A DNA stretch of 64,000 bases, taken from positions 18,305 to 82,304 of the forward strand of contig NZ_JBILJQ010000015.1 in assembly GCF_044377145.1 (NCBI RefSeq), in the 5' to 3' direction. The DNA comes from Aquimonas sp044377145. GTDB lineage: Bacteria > Pseudomonadota > Gammaproteobacteria > Xanthomonadales > Xanthomonadaceae. Below the pieces are notes generated by a model, which had not been told where the DNA came from, made no database searches, and saw only the letters and a list, made by a program, of their open reading frames with translations. Shown here piece by piece: positions 8,860-16,634 of the stretch; the first letter of the stretch is position 1, and every line of letters begins with the position of its first letter. The position numbers and the translations under genes are program-made.

Positions 8860-10118
8860 GCGGCACTCCCGCGCTGGACGATTACTTCGATGCGCTGCTG
8901 GGCGAGGGCTCGAACCCCGCGTCCCCCGCCGCGCTCGCAGCCGCGGCTGCTGCCATCGTGCCGGCCGCGCCCGCGCAACCGACCGCGGTGGACGCGCCCG
9001 CGGCCGAAGCTGCGCCCACAGCGCCCAGCGTGTTTGCGGCGCCTCTCGGCGATCCACTGGACGAGCTGGAGGCGGTGTTCGAACAGGCCCAAGCCGAAGC
9101 CCGCGCCGCCGGTGTGTTCGACCAAGCCACAACCGCCGTCACTGCGGCCCCCGCTGCATTCGCCGCGCCACTGGGCGATCCACTGGACGAGCTGGAGGCG
9201 GTGTTCGAACAGGCCCAGGCCGAAGCCCGCGCCGGCGGTGTGTTCGACCAAGCCACAACCGCCGTCACTGCGGCCCCTGCTGCATTCGCCGCGCCGCTGG
9301 GCGATCCGCTGGATGAACTTGAGACGCTGTTCGAACAGACCCAGGCCGAAGCCCGCGCTGCCGGCGTTTTCGATCAGGCCGCTGCCCCAGCCGCTGAGCC
9401 GGCGCGTGCGCCGCTGCAGGGCGGGCCGAGCACCAATGAACTCGATGAACTGGAAGCCGCCTTCGAGGCGGCCTCCGCAGCCGCGCGCGACGCGCGCGTC
9501 GCCGTACCCGCCGCCGCAGCTGCCGTACCCGCACCCACGCCCGTACCGGTACCGAGCCAGGTGCCGCTACCGGGCCCGGCGCAGACACCGCCGCAGCACG
9601 GCCTGCTGAAGCCACAGCTGGTGCGCCGCAGCGAGGCGATCAAGCGCCGCCTGACCCGGCGCCGCGAGGAGGGTGAACGGACCAACCAGGTTCCCACCGA
9701 GCGCATCAACCGCTGGCTGCGCTTCCAGATGCAGGGCCAAAGCTATGCGGTGGAACTGTTGAAGGTGCAGGAGGTGCAGCGCGTGCCCGACATCATGCCG
9801 GTGCGCGGCGCTGCCCGGCACGTGATTGGGGTGATGAACCTGCGCGGTCAGGTGATCGCGGTGATTGACTTGGGCCTTTGCCTCGGACTCGCGCTCGAGC
9901 CCCGAACGGAAGCCTCTCGCGTAATTGTGCTGGAGACCCAGGAAGAAACTGTCGGCCTGCTGGTCAGCGCGGTCGCCGAAGTCATTTCGCTGTCGGAGCG
10001 CGCGATCGAGAATCCGATCAGCTCCATCCCCACCCTTCCCCGCGAAGCCCTGATCGGCATGGCGCGACACTCCGGCGGCATGAGTGTGTTGCTGGATGCG
10101 ACGGCGTTCTTGAAGTAG
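8856..10118 (+). CDS. ParP-like protein with C-terminal CheW domain
   Basis: A 420-residue protein. The first 250 residues are Ala/Pro-rich and contain nearly three tandem copies of a 42-residue unit built around GDPLDELEAVFEQAQAEARA (positions 9033-9377), plus a weaker fourth relative (LDELEAAFEAASAAARDA). A basic stretch follows (EAIKRRLTRRREEGER), then a CheW-like domain from about residue 284 (RWLRFQMQGQSYAVELLKV, GVMNLRGQVIAVID). ParP proteins of Vibrio have the same plan: a variable N-terminus that meets ParC and a CheW-like domain that inserts into CheA arrays. A plain CheW is the alternative; no separate cheW is present in this first cluster, so the protein might do both jobs. The start overlaps parA by ATGA. 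Confidence 0.8.
   Translation: MSGTPALDDYFDALLGEGSNPASPAALAAAAAAIVPAAPAQPTAVDAPAAEAAPTAPSVFAAPLGDPLDELEAVFEQAQAEARAAGVFDQATTAVTAAPAAFAAPLGDPLDELEAVFEQAQAEARAGGVFDQATTAVTAAPAAFAAPLGDPLDELETLFEQTQAEARAAGVFDQAAAPAAEPARAPLQGGPSTNELDELEAAFEAASAAARDARVAVPAAAAAVPAPTPVPVPSQVPLPGPAQTPPQHGLLKPQLVRRSEAIKRRLTRRREEGERTNQVPTERINRWLRFQMQGQSYAVELLKVQEVQRVPDIMPVRGAARHVIGVMNLRGQVIAVIDLGLCLGLALEPRTEASRVIVLETQEETVGLLVSAVAEVISLSERAIENPISSIPTLPREALIGMARHSGGMSVLLDATAFLK
9033..9377 (+). repeat. 126-bp in-frame tandem repeat, about 2.7 copies
   Basis: Copies begin at 9033, 9159 and 9285, exactly 126 bases (42 codons) apart, and the third stops after FDQ at 9377. Copies 1 and 2 are almost identical at the DNA level, including synonymous positions, so the expansion is recent. 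The unit encodes a short acidic amphipathic helix (DELEAVFEQAQAEAR) followed by an Ala/Thr-rich linker. It is protein-coding, not an intergenic satellite. Copy number may vary between strains. Confidence 0.95.
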
Positions 10119-10120
10119 CG

Positions 10121-10281
10121 GGGATTCGGGATTCGGGATTCGCGGGATGGCTGGGCTGCAAGGCCACGCGCCGCGCAGCCCACTTCCGCCGCCGCACAGA
10201 CCTTCGCCGTCTTGAAGCCACGCCGCCACTCATCGAGGCCCCGCCACGCTTCGAATCCCGAATCCCGAATCCCGATTCCCC
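10121..10281. repeat. Inverted pair of GGGATTC heptamer arrays
   Basis: Just after the parP-like stop codon, GGGATTC is repeated three times (10121-10147), and the inverted form, built from CGAATCC-type units, appears at 10252-10281, leaving about 105 bases between. Related but diverged copies are at 22412-22430, 32815-32837 and 36788-36802, all between genes. Such short arrays are common between genes in Xanthomonadales. They could fold into a long hairpin that ends or stabilises the upstream transcript. The gap 10119-10397 holds no gene that I can support. Confidence 0.7.
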
Positions 10282-10397
10282 ACGAGAACCAAGCGCCGTT
10301 AAGCCGTCACCACCATCGCGGCATGCAGCTTGCCTGAGTCTCAACACGGCGCCCTCAACGCAACGCGTCAGCATCTGATCGAGGACCTTGCAACCCC

Positions 10398-10673
10398 ATG
10401 AACACAGTCGAACTTCCGGCCGATCTCGGTATCGAGTCCGCCGGCCCGCTGCAGGAGAGCCTGCAGACATCGGTGCAGAGCGCACCCGCGCTGACCTTGG
10501 GCGGCAGCCAGGTCGGGCGTCTGCATGCCGCCTCGCTGCAGGTACTCGCCGCTCTGTTCCGGCAGCGCAGCGCTGCCGGGCTTGAAACCCGAATCGAAAA
10601 CCCTTCAGACGAACTCAAGGCCGCCGCCCGGATCTCCGGCTTGAGCCCCGTGTTCGGCTGGTCCTCACTTTGA
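10398..10673 (+). CDS. STAS-domain protein of the chemosensory locus
   Basis: A 91-residue protein resembling a minimal STAS domain of the SpoIIAA/MlaB type: an N-terminal strand (NTVELPADLGIESAGPLQES), a central ALTLGGSQVGRLHAASLQVL segment where such domains carry the regulated Ser/Asp loop, and a last strand/helix (TRIENPSDELKAAARISGL). It is the first gene of the second chemotaxis cluster, 22 bases before cheY and then cheA. Small STAS genes are often placed at this position in Xanthomonad and other proteobacterial clusters, but their target is not established. The family call rests on fold-level similarity only. Confidence 0.7.
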   Translation: MNTVELPADLGIESAGPLQESLQTSVQSAPALTLGGSQVGRLHAASLQVLAALFRQRSAAGLETRIENPSDELKAAARISGLSPVFGWSSL

Positions 10674-10695
10674 AAGGCATACGGAGTAACGCGAG

Positions 10696-11058
10696 ATGAC
10701 ACGCATATTGGCTGTGGACGATTCCGCCTCGATGCGGCAAATGGTCGCTTTCGCGCTTCGATCTGCCGGCTGGGAGGTGGATGAAGCCGAAGACGGCGTG
10801 ATTGCGCTGGACAAAGCGAAGACGCAGAAATTCGCCTGCGTGGTGGCGGACGTCAACATGCCGAACATGGACGGCATCACCCTGATCCGCCACCTGCGGC
10901 AGCTGCCCGACTACAAATTCACCCCCCTGCTGATGCTGACCACCGAGGCCGGCATGGACAAAAAGCAGGAAGGCAAGGCCGCGGGTGCGACCGGCTGGAT
11001 CGTCAAGCCGTTCGACCCCGATCAGCTGATCGCCACCATCCGCAAAGTGATGGGGTAA
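10696..11058 (+). CDS. cheY: CheY-like response regulator (second cluster)
   Basis: A 120-residue receiver domain: acidic pair D8-D9, phospho-acceptor D52 in VVADVNMPNMDG, conserved Thr in MLTTEAG and Lys in WIVKPFDP. This N-terminus (MTRILAVDDSASMRQMVAFALR) is characteristic of CheY proteins that sit directly upstream of a CheA with a single Hpt, distinct from the motor-binding CheY at 3399. It may be a phosphate sink or a regulator of another output. A good AGTAACGCGAG region precedes the ATG, and the gene ends 7 bases before cheA. Confidence 0.92.
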   Translation: MTRILAVDDSASMRQMVAFALRSAGWEVDEAEDGVIALDKAKTQKFACVVADVNMPNMDGITLIRHLRQLPDYKFTPLLMLTTEAGMDKKQEGKAAGATGWIVKPFDPDQLIATIRKVMG

Positions 11059-11065
11059 GGCCGCC

Positions 11066-13183
11066 ATGCCCATCGACATGAAGCAGTTCCAGGCGGTCTT
11101 CTTCGCCGAGAGTCGGGAAGGCCTTGATGCGATGGAAGCCGGCCTGCTGAGCCTGGAGACTTCCGGCGAAGATCCCAACACAATCAACACGATCTTCCGC
11201 GCTGCCCATTCGATCAAGGGCGGCGCGGCGACCTTCGGGTTTTCGGCGATCACCAACACCACCCATCTGCTCGAAACCCTGCTCGACCAGGTGCGCGGTG
11301 GTAAGCGCGCGATCAGCGTCGAACTCAGTGATTCGCTGCTGGCGTCGGTCGATATCCTGCGCGAGCTGCTGGTCGCGGCTGAAACCGGTGACCCCGATGA
11401 CGCCAGCCCCAGCGCAGAGTTGAACGCGCGACTGTCGGCCATGCTGGCCGATGGCCCGGGTGGGATGCCGGCGGCGCCCAAGATTCTTGCATCCCCTGCA
11501 TCGAAGCCCGTGGCCGCTGCGGCGCGTGCCGCCGGCTGGCGGGTCAGCTTTGCTCCACATGCGAACCTGTTCATTACCGGCAATGACCCGCTGCGCATCC
11601 TGCGCGAGCTGGATCGGCTCGGCGAGATGAAGTCGGTCTGCGACACCAGCCAGCTGCCTGAACTCGGCGCGCTGGAGGCGAGCACCTCGTATCTGCGCTG
11701 GACCCTGGAGCTGCCCGCCAGCGTCAAGAAGGCCGCGATCGAGGACGCCTTTGCCTGGGTCGAAGACGAATGCGATCTGAGCATCAGTGCAATCGAAACC
11801 AGCGTCGGGGCGGCACCGTCGAGCACCCCGGTAGAGATCGCAGCACCCGCCACAGCCGCAGCCCCCGCGGCCCCCGCTGCAACCGCAGCAACCGCCATCG
11901 CCCCCGTCACCCAACCCAGCGCCGACATCGTCCCGATGCCGCAGCCCGGCGCGCGCAAAGATCTGGCCAAGCCCGGCGCCGCCAAAGCTGAGCGCACCAC
12001 CGCCGATCCAGTCGACAGCTCGATCCGCGTCAACGTTTCCAAGGTCGATGCGCTGATCAATCTGGTCGGCGAGCTGGTCATCACCCAGGCCATGCTGCGC
12101 CAGCAGTCGCATGCACTCGATCCCAGCGATCACGAGAAGCTGCTGAATGGGCTCGCCCTGCTCGATCGCAATACCCGCGACCTGCAGGAAGCGGTGATGA
12201 GCGTGCGCATGCTGCCGGTTGAATTCGTGTTCTCGCGCTTCCCGCGGATGGTTCGCGATCTGGCAGCGCGGCTGAACAAAAAGGTCAACCTGCGCACCAC
12301 TGGTGAAGGTACCGAACTCGACAAGGGTGTGATCGAACGTATCGTCGACCCGCTGGTGCATCTGGTCCGCAACTCGGTCGACCACGGCCTGGAGACACCG
12401 GAAGAACGCGAGGCCGCCGGCAAGGATCCGGTCGGCACGGTCGAGCTCAGCGCCTCGCACCAGGGCGGCCACATCGTCATCGAGATCACCGACGACGGTC
12501 GCGGCCTCAATCGCGAACGCATCCTGCGCAAAGCGATGGAGCGCGGCCTGAATGCCCACGAGGGCATGCCCGACTCCGACGTCTGGCGGCTGATCTTCCA
12601 CCCTGGCCTGTCAACCGCGGACGCCATCACCGATGTGTCCGGCCGCGGCGTCGGCATGGATGTCGTGAAGTCGAACATTTCCGAACTCGGCGGCGAGATC
12701 GATATCGAAAGTCACGCCGGCGAAGGCACCCGGGTCACCATCCGGCTGCCGCTGACTCTGGCAATTCTGGACGGCATGACGGTGGCGGTCGGCGGCGAGA
12801 CCTTCGTGCTGCCGCTCGGCTATGTGATCGAAGCGATGCAGCCGGATCTGAACGAAATCCGCAGCGTGCACGGCAGCGGCAAGGTGTTGAAGGTGCGCGG
12901 CGACTATCTGCCGCTTGTCAACCTGGCGGAGTTCTATCGGCTCGGCGATGCCCGCATCGACGACAACAGCCTGGTGGTGGTGGTCGAGGGTTCGGGCCGC
13001 AAGCTCGCCCTGGTCGTCGACGAACTGCTCGGCCAGCAGCAGGTGGTGGTGAAGAATCTCGAAGCCAACTACCGGCGTATCCCGGCGGTGTCGGGCGCCA
13101 CGATTCTCGGCGATGGCCGAGTGGCTCTCATCGTCGACATCGGTGGCCTGGTTCGCGCGCTGGCCACTGCTTCGGCGGCCTGA
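11066..13183 (+). CDS. cheA: CheA histidine kinase (second cluster)
   Basis: A 705-residue CheA. It has Hpt H48 in AAHSIKGGAATFGF; a middle domain (about residues 155-250, GWRVSFAPHANLFITGNDPL) that looks like a P2 response-regulator-binding domain; an Ala/Pro linker; dimer helices (KVDALINLVGELVITQAML); ATPase motifs HLVRNSVDHG, DDGRGLNRER and GRGVGMDVVK; and a C-terminal CheW-like domain. Unlike the first CheA (4429) it keeps a P2-like domain. With the neighbouring CheY, CheW, CheR, CheB and CheD it makes a complete second pathway. The next gene, a chemoreceptor, starts 34 bases downstream. Confidence 0.95.
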   Translation: MPIDMKQFQAVFFAESREGLDAMEAGLLSLETSGEDPNTINTIFRAAHSIKGGAATFGFSAITNTTHLLETLLDQVRGGKRAISVELSDSLLASVDILRELLVAAETGDPDDASPSAELNARLSAMLADGPGGMPAAPKILASPASKPVAAAARAAGWRVSFAPHANLFITGNDPLRILRELDRLGEMKSVCDTSQLPELGALEASTSYLRWTLELPASVKKAAIEDAFAWVEDECDLSISAIETSVGAAPSSTPVEIAAPATAAAPAAPAATAATAIAPVTQPSADIVPMPQPGARKDLAKPGAAKAERTTADPVDSSIRVNVSKVDALINLVGELVITQAMLRQQSHALDPSDHEKLLNGLALLDRNTRDLQEAVMSVRMLPVEFVFSRFPRMVRDLAARLNKKVNLRTTGEGTELDKGVIERIVDPLVHLVRNSVDHGLETPEEREAAGKDPVGTVELSASHQGGHIVIEITDDGRGLNRERILRKAMERGLNAHEGMPDSDVWRLIFHPGLSTADAITDVSGRGVGMDVVKSNISELGGEIDIESHAGEGTRVTIRLPLTLAILDGMTVAVGGETFVLPLGYVIEAMQPDLNEIRSVHGSGKVLKVRGDYLPLVNLAEFYRLGDARIDDNSLVVVVEGSGRKLALVVDELLGQQQVVVKNLEANYRRIPAVSGATILGDGRVALIVDIGGLVRALATASAA

Positions 13184-13217
13184 GCTCAGCGCAACGCAGC
13201 ACCGGAGGGAGACAGCG

Positions 13218-15971
13218 ATGACGACGTGGCAGGGCAGGATCGCCGCAGCCGCGGCTCAGGCGCGGGCGCTCGGCGCACGCATGGGCCGCTCGGTGCAGCC
13301 AGTGGCCACCGCGTTGCTGTCGCAGCTGCGCCGGGGTCGGCTGTTCAGCCGCGGCGCCGCGTTGATTCGCAGCTCGCTCGGCCTGCGCCTTGCCATCGTG
13401 GTTGCCATGGGCGTGCTGGCCGTACTCGGCAGCACCACCCTGGTGGTGGGCTGGCAGGCCTCCAGTGCGCTGACCCGGCAGGCCAAGGATGAACTCGGCA
13501 CTGCCGCGGATGTCGGCGAGCGCCTGCTCAGCACCTACGACAGCAGCCTGCAGGACACCGCACGGCGGATGTACGACACCTTCCTGGCCTTCCTGCCCGA
13601 GCAGGACCTGGTGGCCGACCCCGAACAGCGCATCGAAGTCGGCACGTTCACTCCGCCTGCGCTGTACATGGGCGACACCCTGCTGAACGGCAATGACGAT
13701 CCGGTCGACCTGTTCGCCATGGCCACCGGCGGCGTCGCCACCGTGTTCGCGCGCGATGGCGAAGACTTCATCCGAGTCACCACCTCGCTGCGCGACGACA
13801 ACAATCTGCGCGCGGTCGGTACCGCGCTGAACCGGGCGCACCCCGCCTACAAAGGGCTGTTTGAAGCACAGGACTTCATCGGTCGAGCCAGCCTGTTCGG
13901 CAAGGACTACATGACCTACTACAGCCCCGTCACCAATCTGGATGGCGAAGTGCTGGGCGTGTTCTTCATCGGTCTGCCCTACGGCGAGACCCTGGTCGGG
14001 CTGCGCAGCTCGTTGCGCGAGGCCGAGCTGGGCAGCGACGGCTATTTCATCGCGATCAACACTGCCGACGGCCGCCTGGAAGTGCACCCGGAGCACGAAG
14101 GCAAGAAGATCGAGGAACTCGAAGATCCGAGCTTGCGCGCAGCCCTCGAACAGCTGATGAAAAGCGGCGATGACGAGCTTGAGGTCGAACTGAAATCGCG
14201 TACCGGCGAAGTGCAGACCATGGTTGCGCGCACCCGGGACTTCGCCCCCTGGGGCTGGCGCCTGGTCGCGCTGGAATCACGCAACGCGGCGATCAGCTCA
14301 GCGGTCGGCCTGCTCGGCACCATGGCGGTGCTGTCGGTGTTCGCGCTGGCGTTTCTGTTGTTCGGCCTGCGCTGGATCGCCAGGCGATTGGTCACCGGGC
14401 CGCTGGGTGAGGCTGTGCGCGTGGTCGAGAGCGTGGCCCAAGGCAAGCTCGATGTCGCACTCAACACGCGACGCGAGGACGAGGTGGGCCGGCTGTACGC
14501 AGCGATGACCCGCATGAGCGCGGAGATCAGGGGCCGCATGCAGGCCGAGCGCACGATCGCGCAGCAGAATCTGCGCATCCGCTTGGCGCTCGATCAGGCC
14601 AGCGTCGGTGCACTGCTGACCGACAGCGGCGGCCACATCATCTACGTCAACCCGATGGCGACGCGGGTGCTGGGTGCGCGCAGTACGGAGATCCGCCAGC
14701 GCGCGCCCGACTTCGATGCTGACGCACTGCTCGGCCAGCGCCTCGGCCTGTTCTCCGACGCCAGCAACGATCTCGATCAACGCCTGGCCGCGCTCACTGC
14801 ACCGGAGAAGTTCGAACTCGTGTACGGCGAGGCCGTGTTCGATCTGAATGTGTCGCCGGTGCGCGACGAGGCTGGCGTCACTTTGGGTTTTGTCGCCGAA
14901 TGGCTGGATCGGACCACCGAAGCGCAGATCCAGCAGGAGATCGCCGATGTGGTCGGCGCGGCCTCCAGCGGTGACTTGAGCAAGCGCATGCAGGCGGCTG
15001 GCCGCAGCGGCTTCTACCGACTGTTCGCCGATAACCTCAACACCCTGCTCGACAAGGTCAATGAGGGCATCCGCGAGATTCGCGGCGTGCTCGGCGCACT
15101 GGCGCACGGGGACCTGAGCCGCAGCATCGAGGCCTCGATGAGCGGCGTGTTCGACGAGATGAAGGCCGACACCAATGCCACGGTCGACCGCCTGCGCGAG
15201 ATCATCGGCCAGATCCAGTCGGCTGCCGACAGCATCAACACCGCCGCGGGCGAGATCGCCGCCGGCAACGTCGATCTATCGACTCGCACCGAGCAGCAGG
15301 CCGCCTCGCTGGAGCAGACCGCCTCCTCGATGGAAGAACTCACCGCCACCGTGCAGCAGAACGCAGAGAGCGCGCGCAAAGCCAATGAGCTGTCAGCCGG
15401 CGCCGCCGGTGTCGCGGTGCAGGGCGGCCAAGTGGTCGGCCAGGTCATCAGCGTGATGGGCGAGATTCGTACCGCATCAAAACAGATCGGCGACATCATC
15501 GGCACTATCGACGGTATCGCCTTCCAGACCAATATCCTGGCCCTGAATGCCGCGGTGGAGGCCGCTCGTGCGGGTGAAGCCGGGCGCGGCTTCGCCGTGG
15601 TCGCCACCGAGGTGCGCGCGCTGGCGCAGCGCTCGGCGGAAGCGGCCAAAGAGATCAAGCAGCTGGTCGGCAACTCGATGGACAAGGTTGGTGCCGGTTC
15701 CAAGCTCGTTGACGAGGCCGGCACCACCATGCAGGACATCGTGCGCTCGGTTCAGCAGGTGACCAACCTGATCGCCGAAATCTCGGCCGCCTCGGGCGAG
15801 CAGAGCAGCGGCATCGCCCAGGTCAACCTGACCATAACCCAGCTCGACGACATGACCCAGCAGAACGCCGCCCTGGTCGAAGAAGCCATGGCCTCGGCGC
15901 GCAGCCTTGAAGATCAGGCGCGCGATCTGGTCGAGGCGGCCGCCGCCTTCCGACTCAAAGCAGAAGCTTGA
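13218..15971 (+). CDS. Methyl-accepting chemotaxis protein, Cache-type sensor
   Basis: A 917-residue chemoreceptor. A membrane helix at about residues 55-77 is followed by a periplasmic domain of about 285 residues that resembles the Cache_3-Cache_2 fusion (DGEDFIRVTTSLRDD, RASLFGKDYMTYYSPVTNL). A second helix is near 363-384, then HAMP, a PAS-like region (LLTDSGGHIIYVNPMATRVL), further HAMP-like helices and the signalling domain with its tip AFQTNILALNAAVEAARAG. ATG 13218 with GGAGGGA upstream was chosen over an in-frame start inside cheA. Ligand is unknown; Cache_3-Cache_2 receptors often bind small carboxylates or similar compounds. Confidence 0.92.
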   Translation: MTTWQGRIAAAAAQARALGARMGRSVQPVATALLSQLRRGRLFSRGAALIRSSLGLRLAIVVAMGVLAVLGSTTLVVGWQASSALTRQAKDELGTAADVGERLLSTYDSSLQDTARRMYDTFLAFLPEQDLVADPEQRIEVGTFTPPALYMGDTLLNGNDDPVDLFAMATGGVATVFARDGEDFIRVTTSLRDDNNLRAVGTALNRAHPAYKGLFEAQDFIGRASLFGKDYMTYYSPVTNLDGEVLGVFFIGLPYGETLVGLRSSLREAELGSDGYFIAINTADGRLEVHPEHEGKKIEELEDPSLRAALEQLMKSGDDELEVELKSRTGEVQTMVARTRDFAPWGWRLVALESRNAAISSAVGLLGTMAVLSVFALAFLLFGLRWIARRLVTGPLGEAVRVVESVAQGKLDVALNTRREDEVGRLYAAMTRMSAEIRGRMQAERTIAQQNLRIRLALDQASVGALLTDSGGHIIYVNPMATRVLGARSTEIRQRAPDFDADALLGQRLGLFSDASNDLDQRLAALTAPEKFELVYGEAVFDLNVSPVRDEAGVTLGFVAEWLDRTTEAQIQQEIADVVGAASSGDLSKRMQAAGRSGFYRLFADNLNTLLDKVNEGIREIRGVLGALAHGDLSRSIEASMSGVFDEMKADTNATVDRLREIIGQIQSAADSINTAAGEIAAGNVDLSTRTEQQAASLEQTASSMEELTATVQQNAESARKANELSAGAAGVAVQGGQVVGQVISVMGEIRTASKQIGDIIGTIDGIAFQTNILALNAAVEAARAGEAGRGFAVVATEVRALAQRSAEAAKEIKQLVGNSMDKVGAGSKLVDEAGTTMQDIVRSVQQVTNLIAEISAASGEQSSGIAQVNLTITQLDDMTQQNAALVEEAMASARSLEDQARDLVEAAAAFRLKAEA

Positions 15972-16007
15972 GCCCTCCCCAACACGCCCTGCCACCGGAG
16001 ACCCGGC

Positions 16008-16505
16008 ATGAGCAATGAACTCGCCAACACCACCCGCATCCACGAAGCCCATGCCGGCATCGGCGATGAGTTTCTGACTTTCAGCCTGGGCGACGAGGAA
16101 TACGCCGTCGACATACTCAAGGTGCAGGAGATCCGCGGCTACGAGAACGTCACCCGGCTGCCGGATTCGCCCAGCTTCATCAAGGGCGTGATCAACCTGC
16201 GCGGCGTGATCGTGCCGATCGTCGATCTGCGCCTGAAGTTCCAACTCGGCCAGGCCGAGTACAACGAACTGACGGTGATGATCATCCTGAACCTCGGCAC
16301 CCGCGTGGTCGGCATGGTGGTCGACAGCGTGTCGGATGTGGTGCGTCTGCAGAGCGAGGAGATCAAGTCCTCACCCGACCTCGGCGGCTCGGTCGATACG
16401 CGCTACCTGCGCGGCGTGGCCACCGTTGGCGAGCGCATGCTGCTGCTGCTGGATATCGAGCACCTGATGCTGGGCCGTGATATGGCCTTGACCGACGCAG
16501 CTTGA
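16008..16505 (+). CDS. cheW: CheW coupling protein (first copy)
   Basis: A 165-residue CheW. Conserved features are FSLGDEEYAVDILKVQEIRG, GVINLRGVIVPIVDLRLKF and a C-terminal MLLLLDIEHLM. It couples receptors to CheA. It lies 36 bases after the first receptor gene. A second CheW (25484) in the same locus is very similar through the core (KVQEIRGYENVTR is identical in both), so the pair looks like a duplication; receptor preference of each is unknown. Confidence 0.95.
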   Translation: MSNELANTTRIHEAHAGIGDEFLTFSLGDEEYAVDILKVQEIRGYENVTRLPDSPSFIKGVINLRGVIVPIVDLRLKFQLGQAEYNELTVMIILNLGTRVVGMVVDSVSDVVRLQSEEIKSSPDLGGSVDTRYLRGVATVGERMLLLLDIEHLMLGRDMALTDAA

Positions 16506-16542
16506 GTGAAGCCATCCGGCGGTCGTTGCGAGCGTGAACAAG

Positions 16543-16558
16543 AGGCACGGGAATTGCC
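16543..16558 (+). promoter_or_regulatory. Candidate sigma-54 promoter for the PAS receptor gene
   Basis: AGGCACGGGAATTGCC matches the sigma-54 pattern (TGGCACG-N4-TTGCW) at all but the first and last positions, with the -24 GG and -12 GC elements exactly spaced. It lies 77 bases upstream of the ATG at 16635 in the gap after cheW. It suggests the receptor gene can be expressed separately under RpoN. This is a pattern match only. Confidence 0.5.
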
Positions 16559-16634
16559 TTGACTGCATGATCCGTCACTGAGTCGTCACAGTGACCTTCT
16601 GGAGGGCGGACCTCCACACTCGGAGGGCTCCCGC

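Noticed and set aside
9033..9377. Regularly spaced repeats considered as CRISPR
   Set aside because: The units are contiguous 126-bp in-frame coding copies with no variable spacers.
10121..10281. GGGATTC arrays as phage attachment sites or IS ends
   Set aside because: No transposase, integrase or target duplication is near, and similar arrays recur in other gaps.
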